Of a DNA stretch of 64,000 bases, positions 1 through 12,165 are shown piece by piece. The stretch's first letter is position 1. Each line of letters begins with the position of its first letter. Below the pieces are notes generated by a model. It was not told the origin of the DNA, did not search any database, and saw nothing but the letters and a program-made list of their open reading frames with translations. This stretch comes from Mauremys mutica (taxonomy: Eukaryota; Chordata; Testudines; Geoemydidae). The stretch spans positions 18,683,225 to 18,747,224 of the forward strand of contig NC_059073.1 in NCBI RefSeq assembly GCF_020497125.1. The letters run 5' to 3'. The translations under genes were made by a program, and so were the position numbers.

Positions 1-894
1 AATCAGTTTTCAGATGACCATCAACCACATCTTTCCCTCCTTGACTAATCCTTTTCATTTCTCCAGACAGTAACTCTTGTTCCTGCATTGTGTAACTGCA
101 GTATTTCATACTATCAAGTGTTTTGTGGAGTTATTCCCAATTTGCACTGGTGTTAGTGAGAAGAGAATTGGACAGATTCTTCTTTCATTTATACCAGTGT
201 AAATTGGGGATAACTCCACTGAAGTCAATAGAGTTGTCCCAGTCTGGTGCAAAACCAGTGTGAGAAAAGAATCAGGCCTGTAGTTTATACAGAAGATACT
301 ATACAAAATGAAGGTGTGTTGCATTATGTTATTGTCACAATTATTAACTCTGACCTGTGTGTGTCATGTGATTGCCTTGTTAAATGAGCTTGAAAGGTAA
401 CACTTTATTGCCAGCCTCTTAAAAGTATGCAAGGAGCAAAGTGCCAACAATAAACTCCAGTATTAACTGCAGTCACACACTAGAATTTTCATTACTGTTT
501 ACAGACTTTCCATATAAAAGGCATTGTTGTAGCTGAAACCTGGAGTCAAACTGGCTAATCATTTGTAATGCTGTTTACTTTGTCCCAGGCTTATCTTGTA
601 AGATATGAACCAGTTTCATAACCTCGTCTTATAAACCTACTGTAAGTGCCCATTACTCAATCTCACTGACATGATCATGTTAACTGATTTTAATAAATTT
701 ATAACTGAGCAGCAAAACAGAATGATTAAGAGACAAACTGTACACTGTACGAGATGTATTTCTTTAAGAGGCAATAGGCCAGATTCTATTCTCCATTAGA
801 TTGATTTACATTTGGAGTAGCTCCAAGGAATTAACCTGTTTTAGCCAAAAGAACTTCAGTGGTGTTACCCTGGCTTTACACTGAACCCGTATGT

Positions 895-1075
895 CTAGTG
901 ATAAGAGCAGGGGACTGTGAGAGTCAAGACTCCTGGTTCCTATTCATGGCTCTGTCACTGACTCACTGGGGGACCTTGAGTAAGCCACTTAACCTTTCTA
1001 TACCTGAGTTTACCCATCTGTAAATTGGATGAATAATACCATTCCTAATTCCCAAGAGCATTGTTAGTACAGCTG
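895..1075 (+). repeat. MIR-like SINE
   Basis: The stretch has the typical order: a tRNA-like and core part ('gagtcaagactcctggttcc'), then 'aagccacttaacc' and 'cccatctgtaaattgg', then an AT-rich tail. This is the layout of MIR/CORE-SINE elements shared by amniotes. Diverged, so old. Confidence 0.7.
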
Positions 1076-1400
1076 TACAAAGGTGGTGAAATATTTTCAT
1101 GATTTTTGTCACTGGGGATCCCTGTAAGTTTGCTATTCAGTGAATCTGGGAAGACTGGTGGTTTTTCACCTCTAAGTATTCTTGGGACTTTCCTGATCCT
1201 ATTGTCTTAACCACAAGCCAGTTCTTTTTAGGCACAGAGTCACCCAAAAAGGCCAGGACCAACTGTCTTTCCCGAGGGATGTAGTTACTTGTTACCATAT
1301 GTGGCTTTAATAGTATAAATGATGTCAAATTTGGCTCTCAGTTTCAAATTAATCATGCCACGCCTCACTGATGCCAACTACTGTCTGGATTTTTGTTAAT

Positions 1401-1431
1401 TTTTGTTTGTTTGCTTGTTTGTTTGTTTTTT
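1401..1431. repeat. (GTTT)n simple repeat
   Basis: About seven units of GTTT with one GCTT interruption. Confidence 0.85.
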
Positions 1432-2309
1432 ACCATATGTGTTGGGGTCCAAAGTTGGAGCTACATAAGACCCTGCTACCAGGAGCTTTATGAAAAGAAT
1501 CAGATTCTGATCTAAATTACCCATTAACGTCAATAGGATTGCAGTGAGTGACCTTACCTAGCCAATAGCATCCATTTAAACTGTTACCAGTTTGATAAAT
1601 ATGGGGAAAAGGCATTAAGGAAGGGAAGTTCTTTTTGTTAAATGTTACAAAACCATCAATTACTGAACTCTGGAGAAGTTCTGCCTGTGGGTCAGTAAAA
1701 TCCAGAACACACACACACCCATGGTGGAACCTTAGGTTAGTGCTAATTGTACGTCACAGCACATAGGTTTATAAGTTAAAAATATTTATGAAGAGCGGAG
1801 AGGACTTTAAATAAATGTTGGAATTTCGTATTTATTTATGGGGAATTGTCATTTGGCAGAACTTTATTAATGGATGCCCTCAGGGTCTCTTTCTGGGTTC
1901 TGGCTCTATAATATATCCTTGCTGACTGTTTTTACAATATCTACTGGCAATTATCTATCTTAAATATTTATATGGAACCATTCCCAACAGTAGCTGCAAT
2001 ATTTGTCACTTAAATACTACAGAGGAACATAGAATTCAATACCAGTGGCATGCTATAAAAAGAAGCCTGTGATCACAACTGCCATTGAAGACTGCGGGGA
2101 TGCTGTGTGTACTAGGCTTGGGCTCTCATCAAAGACCGTGTCCCCCAAAATATATGGTTATAAATGCCAGATACCTATATGAAAGTTAGAAATGTTCAGT
2201 GCAAAGAAACTGCTTAAAAAACAAGTAGCCTGTCTAAAGGTGAAAGATTATGCATTAAACCTCTGCCTTGCACACACCCACATATTATTATACAGTCTGT
2301 GTTGCTGTA

Positions 2310-2480
2310 ACCTCTCTAATGTAGCCACTCTACGCCAACAGGAAAGAGCTCTCCCATTGGCTTAATGACTTCAGCCCCTGCGAGCGGCAGTAGCTATGTC
2401 GGCGGGAGAAGTTCTCCCACCGACAGACCACTGTCCACACTAGCGCTTATGTCAATGTAACTTACATTTTTACATTGTGA
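2310..2480 (+). mobile_element. MITE of the 'TGTCTACACT' group, left part, split by a SINE
   Basis: The stretch carries the usual internal motifs of this group ('gtcggcgggagaagttctcc', 'gtccacactagcgct') and is interrupted by the tRNA-SINE at 2481-2665. The right remainder, 2666-2703, ends in 'tagtgtagacatagcc', the canonical inverted terminus. The left terminus is degraded. Confidence 0.65.
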
Positions 2481-2665
2481 GGATGGATAGTTCAGTGTTT
2501 TATGCATTAGCCTGCTAAGCCCAGGGTTGTGAGTTCAATCCTTGAGGGGGGCCATTATAGGGATCTGGGGCAAAAAAGCATCTGGGGATTTATCCTGCTT
2601 TGAGCAGGGGGGTGGACTAGATGACCTCCTGAGGTCCCTTCCAACCCTGATATTCTATTATTCTA
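2481..2665 (+). mobile_element. tRNA-derived SINE with CR1-like tail (chelonian type)
   Basis: The head resembles a tRNA: an A-box-like 'atagttcagtg' and a B-box-like 'gagttcaatcc', about 45 bases apart. The body carries 'gatctggggcaaaa', and the tail reads 'gatgacctcctgaggtcc' then 'gatattctattattcta', the 3' end of CR1. CR1 machinery therefore probably mobilised it. From memory this is the tortoise/Cry-type SINE; it is the best single taxonomic marker here. Confidence 0.85.
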
Positions 2666-2703
2666 AGTTATGCCAACATAAGATGTAGTGTAGACATAGC
2701 CTC
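2666..2703 (+). mobile_element. right end of the SINE-split MITE
   Basis: Ends in 'gtagtgtagacatagcc', the inverted terminus of the MITE group that begins upstream at about 2310. Confidence 0.6.
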
Positions 2704-4577
2704 AGGCTTTCACAGCACACAGAGTGTACATTGCTGCTGCTTCTGCTTGGGTGGTGGAATAGGCACAGCTGTTTAGATCATTTGGGTCCAGTTGTTATTA
2801 TTTTGGCATGCTACTGCCAGAATTTTCCTGAGGAACACAAGCAAGAGAAGGGATATGGTGATTCTGAACAGTTTATAACTCAACTAACCCTGAATGGAAT
2901 TTCATGAGACAAAGAAGTCTAGCCCTAGAATTTTCCCCCTGCTGAATTCCAAAGGCCTGCTGCAAACAATGGACATGTCAGAGCATCTCAAAAAATAAAA
3001 AAATAAAATTCAGTTTAAAACCTTGTAACACTCTTTTATAATAGTGTTAGGCAATCGAAATATAGGGTTGGTTCCAGCTCCCCAGATCTGCGGAGAAAAT
3101 GTCATTAAAATTCATCTTCATTAGCAAGGAGGATAGTCCCTTTTGCAATGCTGCAAAGGGGCATGTTAGCAAGGACAGCAGCATAGGGCTTGGAAATGGA
3201 TCCTTGGTTGCAATGTGTTTTTACACCTTGTGGTTTCCCTTCTACAATCATTCTTTCCATTAGGATACAAAGGCCTTTGTTTGACTTCAAAAGAAAAACA
3301 CAGCTCTGCAAAGTGCAAGATCAGCCAGCATTGCTCATTTTAGTACCCAAAGCAGTTCACAATCCTGGCCTTTGTGAAGATTGCAAGAAGAAGAACATAT
3401 GTGAGTATTTAACTGGGAAATAAAAAGAAGTGCTGGGTCAACCACCTTGGAGCTGCGATGTTTATGGATCAATTTCCTAAGTGAGTGCAGTTGCAAGTGA
3501 GTAATCAGGGGATGATTAGCAGCAGCATACACAGTGCTCACATTTAGAAACCCTGAATGAGAAGGGCATGTACAAGCAGAAGCAAGGGACACTGTCCAGG
3601 AGATTAAGCCCCATCTGTATCTCCTTTAGAGCATGGATGGGTTACAAAACCAAGTATAAACAGAAATATTGTTGTGCATTTTAAATAAAAATTTGTTTTC
3701 TTTAAACATTCCCCAGCAGACAGAGAGAGATGTTGACATACGGAAGTGTGTAGGCAGATCAAACACATTAAACAGCAAAGGAGGACTATAAACTGGTGCA
3801 GATGATTGTTTCAGTCTCCCTTGGGAATGGTTTGCTTTTATAGCAGCCTCTCACCCCACTCCGAAAGGTGTTTTGCTGCCTTGGTTGTAACAAAGGGAGT
3901 TTTGGACACTGATCGTATCCTGGAGCCATGCTTTTTGCCTGGGAAGGTACAATAGTGGCGATACAAATGAAAGCTAATTTTCCTAAGTGGGTAAATAGAT
4001 CCAGTTGCTTTCCATATTCTTTCTGGTTTCCGCAGAAGGCTCTTTGTGTCTGCCGGAATGTTAAAGGAGTGAACTGAGCCACTCCCTTTCTTTCCTCTCA
4101 TCCAAGCACCAGCACCCATATATCCTCTCTAAGCAGTTTAATTATACCATCTCAGGGGCTGCTCCTCCCTTTCAGAGCCGTTACCAAAAGGGAGGGCCAA
4201 TCTCCCTGTCATTCTGATCAAATTAAGGAGCTCTGTTCCTTATCTTCCTTTGAAGTAACAGGTCTGTGTGTGCATGAGTGTGTGGGGAGAGAGATTAGAT
4301 ATACTTGTAGAAACTCACCATTTCACAATTGTCTTTCTTTCACAATTCTCGGCACACAGTGATTGGGTCACACAGTTAGGAGTCCTAAAGAGGTTGAATG
4401 AGAATAACCTCTCCTTCCTGTCTCTGCCCACTCAGAACTGTGCTCAGTGGTGGACGGCAACTGGTATTTTGAGAGCCTCTGTCAACTGCTGTTCCTCCCT
4501 AGGCTAATGGGTTGCCAATTAAAACGTACGCCAAAGCAAAACTAAGAACAATACATGCTGTGTATGTGTATCTAGCA

Positions 4578-4833
4578 CAGCATTTCTCAAACTGGGGGTC
4601 CTGACCCAAAAGGGGGTCACAAGCCTATTGCAGGAGGGTCGCAGTATTGTTATGCTTACTTCTGCACTGCCTTCAGAGCTGTGCAGCCAGAGAGTGGCGG
4701 CTGCTGGCCAGGTGCCCAACTCTGAAGAAGTAAGGGTGGCATGGTATGGGGGGGTTGTCAGTTTTGGGGGTGTCATCACAGCCTGAAATATTTTCAAAGG
4801 TGATCCCAGCAAAAAAAAGTTTGAGAACTCCTG
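4578..4833. mobile_element. hAT-type MITE
   Basis: Terminal inverted repeats: 'cagcatttctcaaact' at the left and 'agtttgagaactcctg' at the right, the hAT/Charlie-like CAGTGTTTCTCAAACT family. The flanking octamers no longer match, so the copy is old. It is related to the fresher copy at 37595-37770. Confidence 0.75.
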
Positions 4834-4908
4834 CACATAAGCAGAAGAAACCCCATCAGCTCTGTTTGTCCCCTATCCCTTTTCTTCATTTGTGCCCAAT
4901 TCCTCTTA

Positions 4909-5030
4909 GGGTGTGTCTACACTGCAGTTAAACACTTACAGCTGGCCAATGTCTGGTGCCTTGGGCTATGGGGCTGTAAAACTGCGGTGTAGACATTCAG
5001 GTGTGGAGCTCTGGGACCACACTGTAAAGT
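4909..5030 (+). mobile_element. MITE fragment, 'GGGTGTGTCTACACTGCA' end
   Basis: A left terminus 'gggtgtgtctacactgcagt' is followed by an internal 'gcggtgtagacattc'. No matching right terminus is seen; the copy looks truncated. Confidence 0.6.
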
Positions 5031-6540
5031 GGTTGTGAGTGCACATTTGTGTGTCAGTCTCACCTACCCACTTTCAGATGTCACCAGCCTCTGTTCTATT
5101 GGATGTGTCTGATGCTTTTAGATTCCAGATTACCCTAGCTACAAATCTACCCCCACTTGGACGGATGCTTCCAAAACACTTCCTCTGAAGCAGTGTTTCT
5201 TGTTAATTCCTTGGGGGTAGAATGTGGGGGGGAGGGGCAGAGGGGTCATTTAGGTAGCAGGCAGAAAAACAAAATCTCTCATCAGATGGTTGGTTGGCTT
5301 GTCTGTTTGTTGGGCTGGACAATCTTCATGATATGGGATTTAATCTAGACATTTAAAAATGAAATACATGGGGCCATATTACATTCTCCAAGGCTGGGAT
5401 CCTGTAGATTTCTGTGGCTCCCAGCTGAGAGGCTGTGAAGCAGGAGCATGGTAAAGAAAGAGATATAAAAACCCTCTTCCCTACCTGTCTCACAGCAGCC
5501 CATCTATGGGTGCACTGCACAGTTTGGCGTCTGCTATATGGGCAAATCTAGGTAGGCAAAGAAGCCACGGGGATGGCAGCTCTCTATGGCATCAGCCATC
5601 TACCACCTGTGCAGGGTATTAGCAGAGGTACTACAGGCTGAATGGATAGCAGAGAATCTTAGAGAATTCATGGGTTTAGGGGACTTACTGAACCATCAAA
5701 TCTAGGAAGCTGCACAGAAGGGATTGACCTAGTGGAAGATCTGTGACTACAAATCACACAGACTTTCCAAGCTCCTTTGCAGAAATTACTAGTTTAGAGG
5801 ACAATATGGCCCCTGTTTTTGATGCATGGCTCAAATCTGGGACATTGACAAAATTGTATTGAACAATATTGCCCAGTCATCTGCTCCCTTCTCCCCAGTC
5901 TGTGTGGGGAGGATACCATCCACGCGTGGTTCTCCCCCTTCCGCAAGGAAGAAAGGAGGTCAGGGGGAAGGTCCACTCTTTTCCAGGGCTGGCTGAAGGG
6001 ATGTGCATCATCATCCTGCCAACCCTGCAGGAAATCCACTGGAAAGTCTTTCCCAGGAAGCCTACTTCATGCTGTGTGGTGAGGTCTCAGGGGCAGCAGC
6101 AGGAAGCTAAGCCTTGGTGGGATAGCTCCACTGGAAGAGCGCTGTCGGGCAGCCAGTTGTACCTGATCCAGTGTAGAGACACAGGCCCTCCAAGCAGATA
6201 GGTAGCCTTTGGCTGTGCCCCTGGCAGATCCCCTGACATCTGAGTTTCTGAGGGCAGGACCTTCAGCTAGTTCCAAGGGGTCACACCTCAACCCAACCCC
6301 ACTCCAACAACATAAGTATCTGGGGAAAACTCTCTAGCTCTTCTTTCCTAGCTCTCCCATACATTCTGCCATGGCAGGGTGGTGGAGGGGGGCAATCTGG
6401 TCCAATTTATCTAGGCTTCTTCACAATTTATTGCCTGAAACTTGAACAGGAGTGTTTTAACTCAACCAAACCCAGATGTGCAAGGAAAGAGGGTAGGGTA
6501 GGGCAGGAGCAGGGAGTGGAGGTATGTCGGTTACATGCCA

Positions 6541-6625
6541 AGGGACAAATTCTTCCCTCTGTTACACCCATGTAACTCCACGGACTTCAGTGAGAGGGAG
6601 GGGTAACAGAATTTGACCTGAGATA
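6541..6625. repeat. short old repeat around 'gtaactccacggacttcagtg'
   Basis: One of several short stretches in the window built from 'ttacacc..gtaactcca..gacttcagtg' words. The group resembles an old amniote repeat and is discussed as a finding. Confidence 0.4.
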
Positions 6626-8038
6626 TTTTTACTAAGATAAAATGTATTTTGGTCGTACATTTTCCAACGACATAGCACAAACAATGCACCCTTCTACAAC
6701 ACAGATGCCCTAAAAAGATCACACCACTGCCTTTTCTGGACCACCGTCTGCTGGGCCAGGAGAATTGCTTCAAATCAGGCTTGTTTACTGAACTAAAATA
6801 CAATATCGGGGTGAGGTATTTTTTTTGCACTGAGAAGGGTGGTGCTAGCTGCTAAAATCTTTTTTTCTGTTATTTTGCAACTCACCAGCTTCTAGCTTGT
6901 CTGTTTGTACATTGGATGTTATTTATTGTTGCTGACTCCTCTTAATTGTGAGATAGTAGTAAGTATCTCCTCACTTCATTGATTCCTCATCCCTTATGAA
7001 GTCTAATCAGAAAACTTCTCTCTTCACCCTTACATATGTGATGTCTCTTATTCTATCTCTCTCTCTTTTGCTGTTATATATTATCAGTATAGAATTTCTT
7101 AGCCAATACTCAGTCTTAAAGGATCACCTCACAGTAATACCAAATGCCCAGAACATGTTTTTTCCCCCACAAAAGCACACCCTTTCTTGAGGAACTGATG
7201 TTTATCAGACCCTAGTGTTGCCTATTTAGATGCACAGATTCTGTGGTGAAGAATACTATAGAAACAGAAATGCCTATAACGAGGGAATTTTAAGTGTATG
7301 CATCCCTGAGCAATATTTCTGGGGTACAGCATGCACGAATGGTGAGAAAAAATAAAGGTGTATTGTAGCGAAGAGTCATTCTCCTCTACAAAGCTACAAT
7401 GAACAATGGGGTCTTTTAATTCAGTAGCTCCTCAGTCGGTATATGTATTGACATGTCTGTTGAATTTAGTGATCTAAATAATTTTTTGCTACTTGTTACT
7501 CCTAGTACTCATGCAGAGTCAATTAAAAAAGAGACCAACACAATTTCTGGCTTGTGCATCATCAACCAAACTGCTAACTAATTCTAACTGCAAGGCAAAT
7601 TCTGCCCAGAGTTACATCGCTGCAACTCCATTGAGCCCAACTAACTGAAGCCTTGAAACTTCCTTCTTAGTTGATAGATATTCAGTCAGGAAGTTCCCAT
7701 CCCCATGCCAGGATGTTTGATGGCGCATCGGTACCAGGAGCATGGCTGCTGTCTGTCGGGAGGGTCAGGGTAGAAGATGTGGCTGTGGAATGTCTAACTT
7801 TCTGTAGCCGCTGGCGAGGGACACTTCCCCTTTGAATAGGAAGTAGCTTCTGCAGTTCTGCAGCTGTGGAACCCAGGAGGCGTGTGGAGCCGGCCATCAC
7901 TAAAGCTTATTTTTCTTGGCTTGGGCTCTTTGAACCCAGCTGGAAGCTTAATTGTTTATGCTTGAGACAGTGGAATACAGCTCACTCTGTAGCAGTGACA
8001 TTGGGTGTGTTGTACTGACAGGACATTGCCTCCAGGGG

Positions 8039-8456
8039 CGGAGGTGCCGACTCCAGCCCCAGAGCACCCACAGGGAAAAATTAGCAGGGATCCGCACCAC
8101 TGGCAGCCAAGCTCCCCACCCCCACCCCCGACCTGTCTCTTCCCCACCTCCTGCCCTGAGTGTGCCGCATCCTCCCTCCTCCCCCTCCCTCCCAGTGCTT
8201 CCCGCCCACCCTTCTGTAGGGAGGAGGGGAGGGGGGATGCGGCACGCTTGGGAAAGGAGGCAGGAAGGGCCGGGGACTTGGGGAAGAGGTGGAATGGGGG
8301 CAGAGCCAGTGCGGGAAAAGGGCTGGGGCAGGGACTTTGGGGAAGGAGGTGGAATGGGGGCGGGATGGGCACGGAGCAGGGGCGGGGTGGAGCTGGGGCT
8401 GGGTCTGTAGGAGGGGGTCGAGCACCCACCAGGCAGAGGGGAAGTCGGCGCCTATG
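8039..8456. mobile_element. GC-rich hAT-like MITE with 8-bp target duplication
   Basis: The ends are inverted: 'cggaggtgccgactcc' at the left and 'ggaagtcggcgcctatg' at the right. They are flanked by tccagggg (8031-8038) and tccagagg (8457-8464), one mismatch in eight. The 418-bp body is C-rich in its left half and G-rich in its right half. Its long overlapping ORFs are composition artefacts. Confidence 0.8.
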
Positions 8457-9274
8457 TCCAGAGGCAGTAAGCACACCAGGGAAAGGCAGGTTGTGTTCCT
8501 ACTGCTGCTCTCCCTTGGGGGCTATGCCCAGGGCTAGTTCCTGCCAGGGACTCCCTAGAGCTGCTGATAGGCTGGTTCTATGTAAAGAAGAGTCCAAGTC
8601 ACACCCAAGATCCTCCCACCTGTGAGGTGGGCCGTGTAAGGACCTACAGAGGCTTCTTCCACCGCAGGGAAGAGATAGTCTTTGTGGAGTAGCTCCATGG
8701 TTGCTCTGTGGCCAAGGGAGGATTTGTCCCCACTGGGAGCCCCATGTATCTGCACAGCACCCAGTCTAGCTACTCAGGCTTGGCGAGGGTTTAGGATGTG
8801 CCACTAAATGCCATTCCCCAAAATGTTTCATATCTTGAATCTGTTAGTAAGCTGTCACAAAGCGTGAAGGGTTTGACACCCTAGTTCTTTCCCAGGCTAA
8901 GACCCCCGTGAGGGCTCTTGGACTAGGTAAATACATTGTGTTTAAAAACTGTTACCTAGCACATTCTTAAACAGTAGTGTAGACAGAGCTTCACACCTTT
9001 AAAAATGTGTTAGCTGGGGGTGGCCCATCATATGTGCTAGTTCACACATTTTTAACCAACACCTATTTGCTTATCTAGACATGACCTTGGAGTTTTGCCT
9101 GGCTGTGGCTCAGAAGCTCTGGTTGGACAGCTAGGTTGATGTAAACTGCCTTGCATTGATCTAACTTTGTAGTGTAGACCAAGCTTGAGCCTTTTAAGTT
9201 TACACTTGTGTACATTGGGATTTGATTGTGGCTGAGTTACTGAGCTGGTAATGGAAATGGGGGAATTTTTTATT

Positions 9275-9917
9275 TCGATTTGCTAACCTGGGACATGAGA
9301 TCAGATGTTCTGCCAAGAACCCAAATAACTTTTGGAGGAGGGCAGATCCAAGAGGTTGATAAATACGTTTATTTGGGCCAGGTAGTCTACATGATCAGAA
9401 AGGCGAACTGTTGCGCAGAAAAAAACCTGGATGGTGCACATTCAATTACATCAAGGACATCCTCCAAGGAAAGATCAGCAAAACAACTTGTGTGAATCTT
9501 TTCAACTCGACCATGCTTCCAGCGATGTTATATGGCAGCAAAACATGGTTGCTGAAAAAGATTGAAGAACATCAACTGTCTGTCCCACAGAGGGCGATGG
9601 AACGAACATTTTTGGGCATCTTGCTCCATGATCACATCCCCAATGAAATAAATAGGCTGCAGTCTGGAGTGCGAGACATTGTTATTGTTGAAAACAGGCT
9701 CAGCAAAATGCAGTGGGCGGGACATGTGGCCCGACTTAGCGACAACAGATGGACCGCAGCTATATTCGAGTGGTATCTGCGAGAACAGAAACGGCCACGT
9801 GGTCGGCCTCCAAAGAGGTGGGCTGATTTCCTAACAAGGAGATATGGACAAGCATGGCGAAGGATGGCCAGAGGAGAGAAAATTGGAAGACGTGTTGTGA
9901 TTGGCTTAGTCTCAACT
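9275..9917 (+). mobile_element. RTE-type LINE fragment, end of reverse transcriptase ORF
   Basis: The translation has hallmarks of the C-terminal part of RTE-clade endonuclease/reverse transcriptase: a 'VDKYVYLG' block, then 'TMLPAMLYGSKTW', then 'QRAMERTFLGI', 'WAGHVARLSDNRW' and 'RPRGRPPKRWADF'. A frameshift near 9400-9420 separates the first block from the rest. The 3' part is interrupted at 9918 by a DNA element and resumes at 10396. Non-functional. Confidence 0.85.
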
Positions 9918-10395
9918 AGGGTGACCAGACGTCCCGATAAAATCGGGACTGTCCCGATTTTTAGGCATTTGTCCCAAGTCCCAATCAATGTTTGGTCGGG
10001 ACGCAATTTGTCTCAATATTTCGCACTCCTGTTTTTTTTGTTTTGTTTTGTTCTGTTTTGTTCTGCCGGCAGGACTCTGCTTCCCCCCTTCCATCCCTCC
10101 CGCCGGGGGGGACTCTGGTTTTTTTCTTTCTTTTTTTTTCCTCCTCTCTCTGCCGGCGGTACTCTAGGACTCCGTGCTTTTTTTTTTGCTGTGCTGGTGG
10201 GACTCCGCTTTTTTTTTTCCCCTCCTCTCTCTCTATCTCTCTGCCAGTGGGACTCCGTTTCTTTTCTTTCTTTCTTTTTTTTTTCCCTCTCTTTGCCGGC
10301 GGGACTCTGGGACGCCGCACTTTTTTTTTTGCTCTGCCGGCGGGACTCCCCCCCATGTGTCCCGATATTTTCTTCATCCCATCTTGTCACCCTAG
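9918..10395. mobile_element. DNA transposon inside the RTE fragment, with internal T-rich tandem repeats
   Basis: The termini are inverted (ctagggtgac at the left, gtcaccctag at the right), and the subterminal 'gtcccgat' motifs are repeated near both ends. The flanks are agtctcaact (9908-9917) and agtctcgact (10394-10403), so the exact boundary is ambiguous by a few bases. The interior holds about six copies of a 'gccggcgggactctg' unit separated by T-runs of variable length. Confidence 0.8.
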
Positions 10396-10490
10396 TCTCG
10401 ACTGATGAAGGACCAACAGTCTACGCAGTCTACACAACCGGGGGCAGACTCAGGATGTCCGATTTAATAGGGAATCATCTTTAAAGCTAC
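10396..10490 (+). mobile_element. RTE fragment, 3' continuation after the insertion
   Basis: Reading resumes at 'tctcgactgatgaaggacc' right after the inserted element. The open frame across the junction is accidental. Confidence 0.55.
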
Positions 10491-11405
10491 CGGGTCAAAA
10501 TCAGTGCTGATTTAGGGCCAATTGTGGATGTTATCTCCATTGTCTACAACAGGAATAAGGAGAACTCAAATGAGTAAGAGCTGCTGCAGGATTGGACCCT
10601 TACATCCTGTGTAGTGAGTCAGATTACATGGCATGTAAATCAGCACAGCAATGTCATTCCCTGTAACAACTAATGGACATCTCTCCCTTGTGTTGAAACA
10701 AGCAAACACAAACAACCTCCCAAACCCTATTTCTGAATACAGAACAAGGAATAAACTGAAACAGGTATTTGTTTACTGGGTGTTTATATTTTGAATCCAG
10801 AATCACAAGACCATGTACTTAATTAAGGGCACATGGTTGCAGTCGCTGTTCATGTGGTCAGTTCTAGTATGCTGTGGGAACAAGTTTAATTGCTATGAGC
10901 TTGCATGAAAGTGGGTACAAAGCGGCGAGCTCAGCATTCACAACATATGACTTTAAAAAACATTCCAGGGTCATCCAACAGTTTGAAAGTGTTACACGTG
11001 ATTTAGGACAGAGCTGCCTGATCCAGACTTTTTCTTTCCTTTTGATATTCATTCCACCTGCTATTGCTATGTAAATGTGCACTCAGCCTTAGAGCCCAGA
11101 AGGGTATATACCTTCAAATGCAACCAGAGGCTATACATTATTACTGCCTTCTTACTGACATTAGACAACAATTGTGCCATTTTTCTAGCCTTCCTTATCA
11201 GATCTGAGTAAAGACTGAATTTGACTTGTTTCTGAATTGTATTCAGTTGGATGTTCTCTATAACTGATAGGCACCTGCAAGCTTGTTTCGCCTGATTTCA
11301 AACCCACTCAAACTTTGTGGGTTCAAAAGTTCAATGTAAAGGCTACTAGGTTCTGCTTAGGAGAGACCATGCAGGGGGAGGAGGAGGAAGAGGGAGACAT
11401 TCTGA

Positions 11406-11428
11406 GATATATATATATATATATATAT
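11406..11428. repeat. (AT)n microsatellite
   Basis: Eleven uninterrupted AT units. Confidence 0.95.
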
Positions 11429-12086
11429 GGGACATACATGTGCCAGCTCAGTTTTTGAGGAGAGTTCTGCAATTCTAAATGTATAGCACTGGCTTTCATC
11501 TAGCTAGAGAAACATATTTTAAAATAGAATTGGAGCAGGAGAGCGAATGGTTTTGCAAAGTCAAATAACAGACTAAGTTAATCACAAAATGTCAAACTCC
11601 ACTCAGTCTGTTCATCCCTTATGTCTGGTATGATTCAGGGGTGGCAAAATGTTAGCCAGAAACCAACACTGCAACCAACTATTTAGCCTTTGGCAACCAT
11701 CGCTCCCAATATGGATTGCTCAGAGTGGCCTAATGTATCAGATCAAGAGGGAGCATTGCATGCTGGGGCCATGTAGTCTCCATGGGTCACACAAATGTGT
11801 TGAACAAGATGGTTGCAAACTGCTACATTTTACACAAATCAAGAAAAGCCCTCTGGCTTGTGGCAAGTTGTCTGTACAGCCCTCCGCTGAGTAAACCATG
11901 AATGCCCCTCGGACAGAGTCTGCTGTGGCAATGCTGCTCAGGAAATTCATCTAATCACCAATGATTAATGAGAATCTCAGCTTTCAAAAGTACATGTATA
12001 GCCCTGATGGTTGCAGAGTAAAGCTTGGAAATGTAAAGCCCTGTTGCTAGGAAGCCAAATAAAGGCCTCAACATTTATTATTGTTT

Positions 12087-12165
12087 TAAAATGTCATGAT
12101 TTTTAAGCCAATCTAATGACTTTGGGGGGCTTGCCTCATGGATTTTGAACATTTGCCATTGACAG
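12087..12165 (+). repeat. dispersed repeat 'atgatttttaagccaatct', copy 1
   Basis: The block 'ttaagccaatct..tga.ttt.ggggg.cttgcctcatg' recurs with small changes at 33932-34015. Two copies with the same word order show a dispersed repeat; its class is not clear from two fragments. Confidence 0.7.

Noticed and set aside
6115..6185. tRNA gene ('gatagctccactggaagagc')
   Set aside because: The A-box-like start is tempting, but no matching B box, acceptor stem or anticodon arm follows.
7956..8625. Overlapping long ORFs on both strands (up to 206 codons)
   Set aside because: They follow from the GC-rich hAT-like MITE; Pro/Gly-rich composition in every frame, no splice sites or homology.
9411..10484. 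357-codon open frame as a real gene
   Set aside because: Its first part is a decayed LINE reverse transcriptase end, and the rest is read-through of an inserted DNA element with T-runs.
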